Assembly (NCBI GenBank): GCA_023447335.1
Contig: JAEXOD010000094.1
Coordinates: 1 to 20,965, forward strand
DNA from: Bacteroidota bacterium
GTDB lineage: Bacteria; Bacteroidota; Ignavibacteria; Ignavibacteriales; Melioribacteraceae
Direction of reading: 5' to 3'
Length of the DNA: 20,965 nt
Shown: positions 1 through 6,983 of the stretch, piece after piece
Layout of the letters: the number at the start of each line of letters is the position of its first letter
How positions within the stretch are numbered: position 1 is the first letter of the stretch
Made by a program: the position numbers and the translations under genes
The notes under the pieces: model-generated
Seen by the model: only the letters and a program-made list of their open reading frames with translations
What the model was told of the DNA's origin: nothing
The model's database searches: none

Positions 1-1105
1 ATCCTTCAGATAAAACAAACATTGTGCTCCCCTCGTCTCCTTGTTTTATTAGATTATCTCCCTCCTTATATTTTTTTACTTTAATATCTTTAGCTAATAG
101 AACAAATTCGTTTTCATTTAACGATTCAAATAAAATGACATTTTTAAGACCTTTTTTTACTTTGTTAATTGCAACTCCGTCCCCCTCAAAATTATATTCA
201 AACACTCCTTTTTTAAGAACTATTCCCGCCGCACAAAAATGAGCTATTATATTAGTATAAACGGCATCTTTAACTGCAGAAGGAACGGCATCCTTAAATG
301 GTTTTATATAAAAAGTTAAACAATATTCAATTCCTTTTTCTGTTATATTATTTACCGTCACAACTGCATTTTTGTATTTATTGATAGGATTATTTAAAAA
401 ATAGTGTTTTTCACAAGCGGTTAAAATCCGTTTAATTTGTTCGACAGGTATTTGCGGATGTGCCGTAATAAAAATTTTGAATTCGTTTTTTTCATCTAAA
501 GAGTCATAGTTTACTACAATCGAATCATTTTTTAAATCATTTGGAATAAAGGCAACTCCGTTATCCGGAGTTTGTAAAATGATTTCTTTACGTGTAAAAT
601 CCAACACTTTGCCGGTCACTTTTATACCGTTTTTTGAACTAATTAACTCAATCCAATCTCCTAAATTATAAGACCCCTCAAAATTTAATCTATTTGTTCC
701 GAATAAATCTGTAATTTTATTATAAAATAAAACACCTCCGACAAAAAATAACAATAGTATTATATACCAATAAGTCTCAGGTATAATAAAAGTAAGCACT
801 CCAAACATAATTAAAGCAAGAGCAATTGTATACATCAGAATTGAAAATACCCTATAAAGCAATTTTGCAAGAGCATTTTTGCCTGGCTGCTTTAATAAGT
901 TTGACCAGAAAAATACCATCGTTAATTTATTAATTAAATAAGCGGCACTTATCCAAAATGAGATATTAATAACGTAAATAATGATATTTTTTGTTGATAA
1001 TGAATTTGTTAAGTCTCTTTCAAATACATTAAACATTATTAAAATTAAAGTGGTTAAAAATACAACCGCAGGAACAATCACCAAGGTTATTTTAATTTTT
1101 CGCAT
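1..1105 (-). CDS. MscS-family channel with C-terminal cyclic-nucleotide-binding domain (3' end cut by window edge)
   Basis: Reading the minus strand from the ATG at 1105 gives 368 codons open to the window edge. Four hydrophobic segments lie at about residues 7-27, 41-58, 84-108 and 112-128. An MscS beta domain follows at about 140-200, with 'NLGDWIELI', a 'G-V-L-D-F' stretch and the 'FIPND' turn that matches the IPNs motif of MscS. An alpha/beta stretch covers about 205-300. The start of a cNMP-binding fold is at about 322-368 ('LFESLNENEF', 'YKEGDNLIKQGDEGSTMFVLSEG' region). This order is that of the bacterial cyclic-nucleotide-gated branch of the MscS superfamily, inner-membrane channels thought to open on ligand binding. 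The phosphate-binding cassette lies outside the window, so ligand binding cannot be judged. An AGAG stretch sits just upstream of the start. The family call is firm; cAMP or cGMP gating is inference. Confidence 0.85.
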   Translation of the reverse strand, partial: MRKIKITLVIVPAVVFLTTLILIMFNVFERDLTNSLSTKNIIIYVINISFWISAAYLINKLTMVFFWSNLLKQPGKNALAKLLYRVFSILMYTIALALIMFGVLTFIIPETYWYIILLLFFVGGVLFYNKITDLFGTNRLNFEGSYNLGDWIELISSKNGIKVTGKVLDFTRKEIILQTPDNGVAFIPNDLKNDSIVVNYDSLDEKNEFKIFITAHPQIPVEQIKRILTACEKHYFLNNPINKYKNAVVTVNNITEKGIEYCLTFYIKPFKDAVPSAVKDAVYTNIIAHFCAAGIVLKKGVFEYNFEGDGVAINKVKKGLKNVILFESLNENEFVLLAKDIKVKKYKEGDNLIKQGDEGSTMFVLSEG

Positions 1106-1128
1106 ATTCGTCTCTTATTTTATCATTG

Positions 1129-1136
1129 CAAAGTTA
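1129..1136 (-). promoter_or_regulatory. possible Bacteroidota-type -7 box (TAACTTTG)
   Basis: On the minus strand this reads TAACTTTG, a full match to the Bacteroidota consensus TAnnTTTG. It lies about 24 bases before the channel gene's ATG. No clear TTTG -33 element is visible at the expected distance. In DNA this AT-rich such a match can occur by chance, so this is a weak call. Confidence 0.25.
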
Positions 1137-1332
1137 ATAAAATAATTTTTACTTTAAAATAGAAAAGTTAGTCAATAGTAAAGAGTAATATTGAAAGAAA
1201 CCGGTTGTTAAGTCAATACATAATTTTTGTTACGCTTTGTGCTTGAATCTAATAGTGTAATTTAAACTTTATTTTTGGGGATTGCCCTGTTTTGTAGATT
1301 TTTACAATCATTATTTTCTTAAAAATAATTAA

Positions 1333-1368
1333 CAGGAGATCCCTCCGTTTGCGAAGGGAATCATCCTG
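1333..1368 (-). repeat. imperfect GC-richer hairpin; possible terminator of the M13 gene or worn dispersed repeat
   Basis: The arms CAGGAGATCCCT and AGGGAATCATCCTG pair with two single-base bulges around a loop of about ten bases. On the minus strand the hairpin is followed by TTAATTATTTTTAA, which is moderately U-rich. It could therefore end transcription of the peptidase gene whose stop lies about 105 bases upstream. The composition differs from its AT-rich surroundings and resembles the small palindromic elements scattered between genes in many bacteria. One copy alone cannot show that it is a repeat. Confidence 0.3.
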
Positions 1369-1471
1369 AAAATCTTTTTTAATCTTATAGATCTCGAATA
1401 AACATAAAATTGGTTTTTGACTTGCGGCACACAATTAAAAAGTCATTCATTTATTAGTCTTATCTGCAAGC

Positions 1472-3505
1472 CTACCAAATAACAATCATTTCCTCTCTAG
1501 GTTTAAACATTTTATCATCTGCTTTAATATCGAATGCTTCATAAAACATCGGTAAATTAAAAAGAGGATTATTTACCCTTGTTTTTGCCGGACTATGAAC
1601 ATCGGTTTTAATCAATAATTTTAAGTATTCGTCTCTGGAGTTTGTTCTCCATATCTGAGCCCAACTTAAAAAGAATCTTTGTTTCGGTGTAAATCCGTCT
1701 AATTTTATATCTTGATTAAATTCCGGAGAGTTTTTAAACGCTTCGTAGGCTAATGTTAAACCGCCTAAATCTGCAATGTTTTCACCTAATGTCAATTCAC
1801 CGTTAACAGTTAAAGTATCAATTACAACAGTTTTATTAAATTCTTCAACTAATTTTATGGTTTTTGAATTAAATAATTCTTCATCTGTTTTCGTCCACCA
1901 GTCACGCATATTACCGTCAAAATCGTACTGACGTCCTTGATCATCAAAACCATGTGTAACTTCATGACCTATAACTGCACCTATTCCCCCGTAATTAACT
2001 GCATCATCAGCTCTATAATCAAAAAACGGCGGTTGTAAAATTGCGGCAGGAAATGCTACTTCATTTAATACCGGATGATAATAAGCATTTACTTCTTGAG
2101 GATGTAATTCCCATTCGCTTTTATCAACATTTTTACCAATTTTATTTAGATCTTCTAAGGAATTAAAATAAGATGCCTCTACGACATTCTGATAGTAAGA
2201 TTTATTAGAAAACTTCAACCCGTCAAAATTTTTCCATTTATCCGGATATCCGATTTTATACTTAAACGAGCTTAATTTTTTTAATGCTCTTTCTTTAGTT
2301 TCAGGGGTCATCCAATCTAATTGTTTAATTCTTACTTCCATTGCGGAAAGCAAATTTTTAACAATTGTTTCAGCTTTTTGTTTTGCGATAGGCGGGAAAT
2401 ATTTTTCAACATAAACTTGTCCTAAAATCTCGCCTATTTGGTTATTTGCAACACCTAAAACTCTTTTCCATCTTGGCTGCAAAATTTGTGATCCATATAA
2501 ATATTTACTGTAAAACTCAAATTTTTCATTTACAAAAGAACTGCTTAAATAAGAAGCGGATGAACGTAATAAATTCCATTTTAAATAATTCTTTAAAGTG
2601 TTAATATCTGTAGTTTTAACTAATTCCGATAGCTGTGTAAAAAATTTAATTTGCCCAACGTTAATTTCATCAGTTTTTGAAACACCGCATTCTTTGAAAA
2701 ACAATTTCCAATCAAAATTATGAGATAATTTTACTAACTCATCTAAATTCATTTTATTGTAATTTGCCTGAGGATCGCGCAATTCAATATTTGTGGATGA
2801 AGATTCTGCCAATTTTTTTTCAAAATTATATATGTCTTCAGCTATTTTTTCAGCTTCGGCTTCTTTCACATCTATTAAAACGAACATGTTTTTAATATGC
2901 TTTTTATATAAGTCTTGAGCTTCTTTTGTATCTGCATCATCTGCGATATAATAATCTCGTTCCGGTAATCCTAAACCACCCTGCGAAAGCCCAACAATAA
3001 CCCATTCGCTATTTTTTTGGTCTTGTTCGCTCCCAAAACTAAACAACGGAGCAGTAGTATAGAGATGGGCGAAAGCTGTTTCTTTTACAAAATCAGTCAA
3101 GTTTTTTATTTTATCAATTCTTTCTAAATAAGGAACGATAGGTTTGTACCCGTCATTTTCAACTTTATTTGTATCCATCCCTGAATTAAATAACACTGCC
3201 AATTTTTCAAAATTTTCACTTCCTTTAAGTTTACCTGAAAGAACATCGTCTACTATTGACTTAACTAACAAGTTGTTTTCTTCAAACAATACGTCAAACG
3301 AACCCCAACTGCTATGTTCGGGAGGTACCGGATTAGCTTTTAACCATCCGCCGATTGCAAATTGATAAAAATCATCGCCCGGTTTTACTGAATAATCAAG
3401 ATTTTTGGGATCAATCCCAATAACTTCGTTTTTGTCTTTTGGTGCTTGTTGTGCCATAAGTTGTGTTGTTATCAATATGATTAGTAATAATGTGAATTTT
3501 TTCAT
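1472..3505 (-). CDS. secreted M13-family zinc metallopeptidase (neprilysin/PepO-like)
   Basis: The 677-residue product is a full-length M13 endopeptidase, expected to cut short peptides in the periplasm or at the cell surface. A signal peptide covers residues 1-18 ('LMAQ' end, no lipobox). The N-terminal M13 domain begins near 38 with 'VKPGDDFYQFAIGGWL'. The substrate-binding 'NAYY' motif is at 473-476. The zinc site is HEVTH at 514-518, with the third ligand Glu in 'GENIAD' (E575) and the conserved Asp at 579. The usual C-terminal Cys-x-x-Trp is reduced to 'IVIW', and the mature protein appears to hold a single Cys, so the disulfides of eukaryotic neprilysin are absent. The gene is divergent from the isoaspartyl peptidase gene across 131 bases. 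The start is preceded by only a weak ACGGGT. The family assignment is secure; the natural substrate is unknown. Confidence 0.95.
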   Translation of the reverse strand: MKKFTLLLIILITTQLMAQQAPKDKNEVIGIDPKNLDYSVKPGDDFYQFAIGGWLKANPVPPEHSSWGSFDVLFEENNLLVKSIVDDVLSGKLKGSENFEKLAVLFNSGMDTNKVENDGYKPIVPYLERIDKIKNLTDFVKETAFAHLYTTAPLFSFGSEQDQKNSEWVIVGLSQGGLGLPERDYYIADDADTKEAQDLYKKHIKNMFVLIDVKEAEAEKIAEDIYNFEKKLAESSSTNIELRDPQANYNKMNLDELVKLSHNFDWKLFFKECGVSKTDEINVGQIKFFTQLSELVKTTDINTLKNYLKWNLLRSSASYLSSSFVNEKFEFYSKYLYGSQILQPRWKRVLGVANNQIGEILGQVYVEKYFPPIAKQKAETIVKNLLSAMEVRIKQLDWMTPETKERALKKLSSFKYKIGYPDKWKNFDGLKFSNKSYYQNVVEASYFNSLEDLNKIGKNVDKSEWELHPQEVNAYYHPVLNEVAFPAAILQPPFFDYRADDAVNYGGIGAVIGHEVTHGFDDQGRQYDFDGNMRDWWTKTDEELFNSKTIKLVEEFNKTVVIDTLTVNGELTLGENIADLGGLTLAYEAFKNSPEFNQDIKLDGFTPKQRFFLSWAQIWRTNSRDEYLKLLIKTDVHSPAKTRVNNPLFNLPMFYEAFDIKADDKMFKPREEMIVIW

Positions 3506-3552
3506 ACAAATACCCGTTTAGTTTTTAAGATATAAATTTTAGACGGACAAAT

Positions 3553-3581
3553 TTGAAAAAAGTTAAGCTTTAAACTAATAT
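3553..3581 (+). promoter_or_regulatory. possible sigma70-like promoter of the asparaginase-SGNH-MBOAT run
   Basis: TTGAAA at 3553-3558 and TAATAT at 3576-3581 are separated by exactly 17 bases, in the divergent region between the M13 and asparaginase genes. They match the classical boxes at 5/6 and 4/6 positions. The start point would fall about 50 bases before the ATG. Chance matches are common in such AT-rich DNA, and this phylum often uses other consensus boxes. Confidence 0.25.
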
Positions 3582-3636
3582 TTTAAATATAATATTCTTA
3601 TTTTAAATAGTTAAAAATTTATTATTGGGAATAATT

Positions 3637-4698
3637 ATGAACTGTAAAGCGATTTCCTACTTTTTAATTTTACTTGTTTTTTTATTTGCTTCATGCACAA
3701 AAGAAGTTAAAACAAAAGATGAAAAACAAAAAACAAAAATAGCTTTAGTAATTCATGGCGGAGCAGGTGAAATTACCACAAGTAATATAGATGCTCAAAA
3801 AGAAAAAGCATATAATGAAAAACTTACCGAAGCTTTAAATGCAGGATATAAAATATTAAACGACGGCGGAAGCAGTCTTGATGCTGTTGAGAAAGTTATT
3901 AAAATTTTAGAAGACTCCCCTTTATTTAACGCAGGAAGAGGAGCGGTTTCTACTGAAAAAGGAGAATATGAGCTTGACGCATCTATTATGGACGGAAGAA
4001 CTTTAAAATCAGGTGCAGTTGCCGGCGTCTCGCATATTCAAAATCCAATAACTCTAGCTAGACTAATTATGGATAATTCAGAACATGTTTTCTTTTGGGG
4101 AAAAGGCGCTGAAGAATTTGCAGTAAAACAAGGCTTAAAACTTGTTGATTCTGTTTATTTTTTTAATGACGAGAAAAGAGAAGCCTATCAAAAACAAAAA
4201 CTAGAACAAGAAAAACAAAAAAATAAAAAGAGAAAATCAAATAGAAAAAAAGCATTTATTTACACAGAAGATAATCTCACAAAATTTGGAACCGTTGGGT
4301 GTGTTGCGTTGGATAAAGACGGCAACCTTGCGGCAGGTACTTCTACAGGCGGAAGACAAGGAAAAATGACAGGAAGAATTGGTGATTCTCCCATTATAGG
4401 TGCCGGAACTTACGCTAATAACTATACATGTGCTGTATCTTGTACCGGACACGGTGAATATTTTATTAGAGACGTAGTTGCTTATGATGTATCGGCACTT
4501 GTAGAATATAAAGGTTTATCGTTAAACAGTGCCGTAAATCATGTTATTAAAGAAAAACTACAAGAAGCCGGTGGTTCGGGTGGTTTAATTGCAATTGATA
4601 GATACGGAAACATTGTTATGAATTTTAACACTCCCGGAATGTTTAGAGGATATATTACAGATAACGGCAAACCGGTTGTTAAAATGTTTGCAGAATAA
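3637..4698 (+). CDS. lipoprotein isoaspartyl peptidase / L-asparaginase (Ntn-hydrolase type)
   Basis: This is a plant-type (type 2) asparaginase that hydrolyses isoaspartyl dipeptides and asparagine after cleaving itself into two subunits. From the ATG at 3637 it has 353 residues. I prefer this start over an in-frame TTG at 3625 because GGGA lies 6-7 bases before it and the signal peptide then begins correctly. The signal peptide ends in a lipobox, 'LFAS-Cys20', so the enzyme should be a lipoprotein. 'IHGGAG' is at about 39-44. The autocleavage nucleophile is Thr219 in 'KFGTVGC', followed by 'TSTGG', 'GRIGDSPIIGAG' and the substrate-binding 'TGHGE'. A very basic Gln/Lys/Arg-rich stretch (about 180-206) sits just before the cleavage site and would form the tail of the alpha subunit. 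It heads the plus-strand run, with the SGNH gene 42 bases downstream. Confidence 0.93.
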   Translation: MNCKAISYFLILLVFLFASCTKEVKTKDEKQKTKIALVIHGGAGEITTSNIDAQKEKAYNEKLTEALNAGYKILNDGGSSLDAVEKVIKILEDSPLFNAGRGAVSTEKGEYELDASIMDGRTLKSGAVAGVSHIQNPITLARLIMDNSEHVFFWGKGAEEFAVKQGLKLVDSVYFFNDEKREAYQKQKLEQEKQKNKKRKSNRKKAFIYTEDNLTKFGTVGCVALDKDGNLAAGTSTGGRQGKMTGRIGDSPIIGAGTYANNYTCAVSCTGHGEYFIRDVVAYDVSALVEYKGLSLNSAVNHVIKEKLQEAGGSGGLIAIDRYGNIVMNFNTPGMFRGYITDNGKPVVKMFAE

Positions 4699-4715
4699 TT
4701 TTGGCACTATATTTG
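4687..4715 (+). promoter_or_regulatory. possible Bacteroidota-type promoter of the small SGNH hydrolase gene
   Basis: TTTG at 4687-4690 and TATATTTG at 4708-4715 are 17 bases apart. They match the Bacteroidota -33 TTTG and -7 TAnnTTTG pattern. The pair overlaps the stop region of the asparaginase gene and lies 25 bases before the next ATG, so the O-acetylation set could be transcribed apart from the asparaginase. This is a pattern match only. Confidence 0.35.
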
Positions 4716-4740
4716 TTCTATTAATATAAACGGAGTAATA

Positions 4741-5403
4741 ATGAAGAAAATAATATATATATTTTGTTTCGTTTTGATAAGCTTTTCGATTGATGCTCAA
4801 ATTGATACAACTTTATATTTAAAAAATCCAAACTATCAGCAAGAGCTAAGTTTATACGATGCGTACAAAACTAAACAAGCTGATATTGTAATGCTTGGTA
4901 ATTCCATAACCCATGGTGCAAACTGGAACGAGTTGTTAGGTCGCCAAAATGTAGTAGAAAGAGGTATATCCAGCGATGTTCTAGATGGTTATTTAGCACG
5001 CTTAAATTATGTGATTTTATTAAAGCCTAAGTTTGTTTTTATTATGGCTGGTATTAACGACATTTACAATTGGTTGCCGGTTGAAAAGATTTTTGAAAAA
5101 TATGTTAGATTGATTGGCGAACTGAAAAAGAACAATATTAAGCCTATTATACAATCTACGTTATTTGCAGGTTCAAAATGGAAATCGTATAGCGATAGAA
5201 ATAAGGAAGTAATTAAATTAAACAAAATGCTTTCTGATTTTGCCAAAAAGAATTTAATTAAATATATAGATTTAAACAAAAAACTTTCTGCAAAAAATAT
5301 ACTAATTGCGGATTATACTTATGACGGCTTACACTTAAATGGGAAAGGTTATGCAATTTGGGCTACTGAAGTTGATAAAGTTTTAAGAAAATACAGTTTT
5401 TAA
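4741..5403 (+). CDS. secreted SGNH/GDSL-family hydrolase (acetylesterase-like)
   Basis: This 220-residue protein has a signal peptide (1-20, ending 'DAQ') and a complete small SGNH fold. The blocks are all visible: block I 'MLGNSITHG' with nucleophile Ser55, block II Gly75 in 'ERGISSD', block III 'AGIND' with Asn106, and block V 'YDGLHLN' with Asp195 and His198. The family includes acetyl-ester hydrolases acting on carbohydrates and lysophospholipases. The true substrate cannot be read from sequence. The start is well set by CGGAG eight bases or so upstream of the ATG. It is followed after 23 bases by a larger SGNH protein and then an MBOAT gene. That context suggests a role in removing or editing acetyl groups on an envelope polymer, which is inference. 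Confidence 0.9.
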   Translation: MKKIIYIFCFVLISFSIDAQIDTTLYLKNPNYQQELSLYDAYKTKQADIVMLGNSITHGANWNELLGRQNVVERGISSDVLDGYLARLNYVILLKPKFVFIMAGINDIYNWLPVEKIFEKYVRLIGELKKNNIKPIIQSTLFAGSKWKSYSDRNKEVIKLNKMLSDFAKKNLIKYIDLNKKLSAKNILIADYTYDGLHLNGKGYAIWATEVDKVLRKYSF

Positions 5404-5426
5404 TTATAACTAGGAGAAAAATATAG

Positions 5427-6845
5427 ATGAAATCAGGAAATAGGATAATTGACGGTTTATGGTTAACAATGTTGGTTACGGGCTTTTTGTTCTTGCTTAA
5501 CCTTATACCGAGCGATACTAAATTATTCGGCTTACAGCTTAAACCCGTCGATATCGTTTCGGATTTAAAAGAAGAAGACGAGTACGACTATAGTGATTAT
5601 AAATTTCAAGACGAACAAGAAGAATCAGATACAAACAACAAATTGATCAATCAAAATTTGTTTGATAAACAAGAATTGAATCAAGCATCATTTTTCTATT
5701 TCGGTGAAAATGAAAAAACGGTATCGATTGAAGATATAACAAGAAGAGTTAAAATTACCGGAAACACAGCACAGTTAAAATTCTTTTTTGACGCTTTAAA
5801 ACAATCCGGCAGCACTAAAATTCGCGTTGCACATTTTGGTGATAGCGGAATTGAAGGTGATTTAATTACAGCTCAATTAAGAGAGAAACTTCAAAACGCA
5901 TATGGAGGTAAAGGTGTAGGATTCCTTTCAATAACTTCTCAAGATGTTAAATTTAGAACAACCACTCAAATGGATTTTTCAAACAATTGGGAAACTGCTT
6001 CCGTATTTACTACTAACCCTAAAAAATATCCCCTTGGTGTAAACGGAGAAGTCTTTTTACCTAAACCGAATAGCTATGTTGAGTATACTGCCACACCCCG
6101 CAAATTTAAAAACATTAAAACATTTAATACAGTTAGATTATTTTACAGCGATTCAGATAATAGTCAAGTTAACGTATCATTTGACGGAGGGGGAAAAGAA
6201 ACTGTTAATTTATCACCGTCATCAAATGTAAAAGAATTAGTATTTGATGCAAAAAAAAGTGTTAAAAAAGTTCGTTTAGAATTCCCAAATACTAAAAAAG
6301 GTTATTTTTACGGCGTTAGTTTAGAAGAAGGAAACGGAGTTTATGTTGATAATTTTCCTTTAAGAGGGAACTCCGGAGCTTCAATAAAAGATATTCCGGT
6401 TGAAAAGCTAAAAGATTTTAATAGATTGATGAATTATAAACTTATTATCTTACAATTCGGGTTAAACGTAGCAAGTCAAAGACAACGTGATTTTGGTTGG
6501 TATGAAAAAGAAATGGCATCTGTTATAAATCATTTAAAAGCTGCTTTCCCTAATACAAGCATTCTATTAATAAGCGTAAGCGATAAAAGCGTTAAAAAAG
6601 GTTCAAACTTTGTAACAGACCCGGGAGTGATTAGTTTATTAAAAGCACAACAAACTATCGCCGAAAGTAACGGAATAGCTTTCTGGAATTTATTTGAAGC
6701 AATGGGCGGTCCAAATAGTATGCCTAAATGGGTTGATAGTAACCCTCCGAAAGCTTTTAAAGATTATACACACTTTAACTTAGACGGTGCTGCCGATATT
6801 GCAGATCTTTTAGGTGATGTATTACTTGACGCAGCTAAAAAATAA
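5427..6845 (+). CDS. membrane-anchored SGNH-fold protein, probable O-acetyltransferase partner of the MBOAT
   Basis: The 472-residue product starts with a single membrane segment (about 10-27), then an acidic linker rich in Asp, Glu and Tyr (about 46-70). The SGNH fold is split. Block I is 'HFGDSGIEGD' with Ser140 as nucleophile, and 'LRGNSGAS' (312-319) supplies block II. Block III is 'QFGLN' with Asn347, and 'DYTHFN' gives Asp446 and His449. Between blocks I and II lie about 100 residues (205-305) of predicted beta character ending in 'YGVSLEEGNGV', like an inserted carbohydrate-binding-type sandwich. The anchor, split SGNH and neighbouring MBOAT gene parallel PatB- and AlgX-type extracytoplasmic acetyltransferases. 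AGGAG lies ten bases before the ATG. The fold call is strong; transferase rather than esterase activity is inference from context. Confidence 0.82.
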   Translation: MKSGNRIIDGLWLTMLVTGFLFLLNLIPSDTKLFGLQLKPVDIVSDLKEEDEYDYSDYKFQDEQEESDTNNKLINQNLFDKQELNQASFFYFGENEKTVSIEDITRRVKITGNTAQLKFFFDALKQSGSTKIRVAHFGDSGIEGDLITAQLREKLQNAYGGKGVGFLSITSQDVKFRTTTQMDFSNNWETASVFTTNPKKYPLGVNGEVFLPKPNSYVEYTATPRKFKNIKTFNTVRLFYSDSDNSQVNVSFDGGGKETVNLSPSSNVKELVFDAKKSVKKVRLEFPNTKKGYFYGVSLEEGNGVYVDNFPLRGNSGASIKDIPVEKLKDFNRLMNYKLIILQFGLNVASQRQRDFGWYEKEMASVINHLKAAFPNTSILLISVSDKSVKKGSNFVTDPGVISLLKAQQTIAESNGIAFWNLFEAMGGPNSMPKWVDSNPPKAFKDYTHFNLDGAADIADLLGDVLLDAAKK

Positions 6846-6882
6846 TTAAATCGCAAATAAAAAAACTTCTTTTAAATTTTAT

Positions 6883-6912
6883 TATACCCCTTTCAAATTA
6901 GAAAGGGGTATA
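6883..6912. terminator. perfect 12-bp hairpin between the SGNH and MBOAT genes (possible attenuator/terminator)
   Basis: TATACCCCTTTC (6883-6894) and GAAAGGGGTATA (6901-6912) pair perfectly around a six-base loop. Only about four T's follow on the plus strand, so it is a weak classical terminator. It may instead stop read-through partially, protect the upstream mRNA end, or set different expression of the SGNH and MBOAT genes. It lies 38 bases after the SGNH stop and 71 bases before the MBOAT start. Confidence 0.6.
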
Positions 6913-6983
6913 TTTTGAAAATAAATCTGTTCTTACAATTTCAATCAACTAATTTATAAAACTAAATTTATCCACGGATTTAT

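Larger units (their letters stand above)
1106..1471. other. intergenic region between M13 peptidase gene and MscS-like gene
   Basis: This 366-base stretch separates two minus-strand genes. It holds the possible promoter box of the channel gene and an imperfect GC-richer hairpin at 1333-1368. A 61-codon minus-strand reading frame crosses it but has no signal peptide, recognisable domain or convincing ribosome site. It is rich in Lys and Ile, as random AT-rich frames are, and I do not call it a gene. Confidence 0.5.

Noticed and set aside
24..242. 72-codon plus-strand reading frame
   Set aside because: It is antisense to the conserved cNMP/MscS reading frame, which explains the region.
1249..1434. 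61-codon minus-strand reading frame in the gap before the M13 gene
   Set aside because: It has no signal peptide, domain or ribosome site and runs through the hairpin at 1333-1368. Its composition is what an AT-rich random frame gives.
3625..3636. TTG at 3625 as the asparaginase start
   Set aside because: The ATG at 3637 has GGGA at suitable distance and gives a regular lipoprotein signal peptide.
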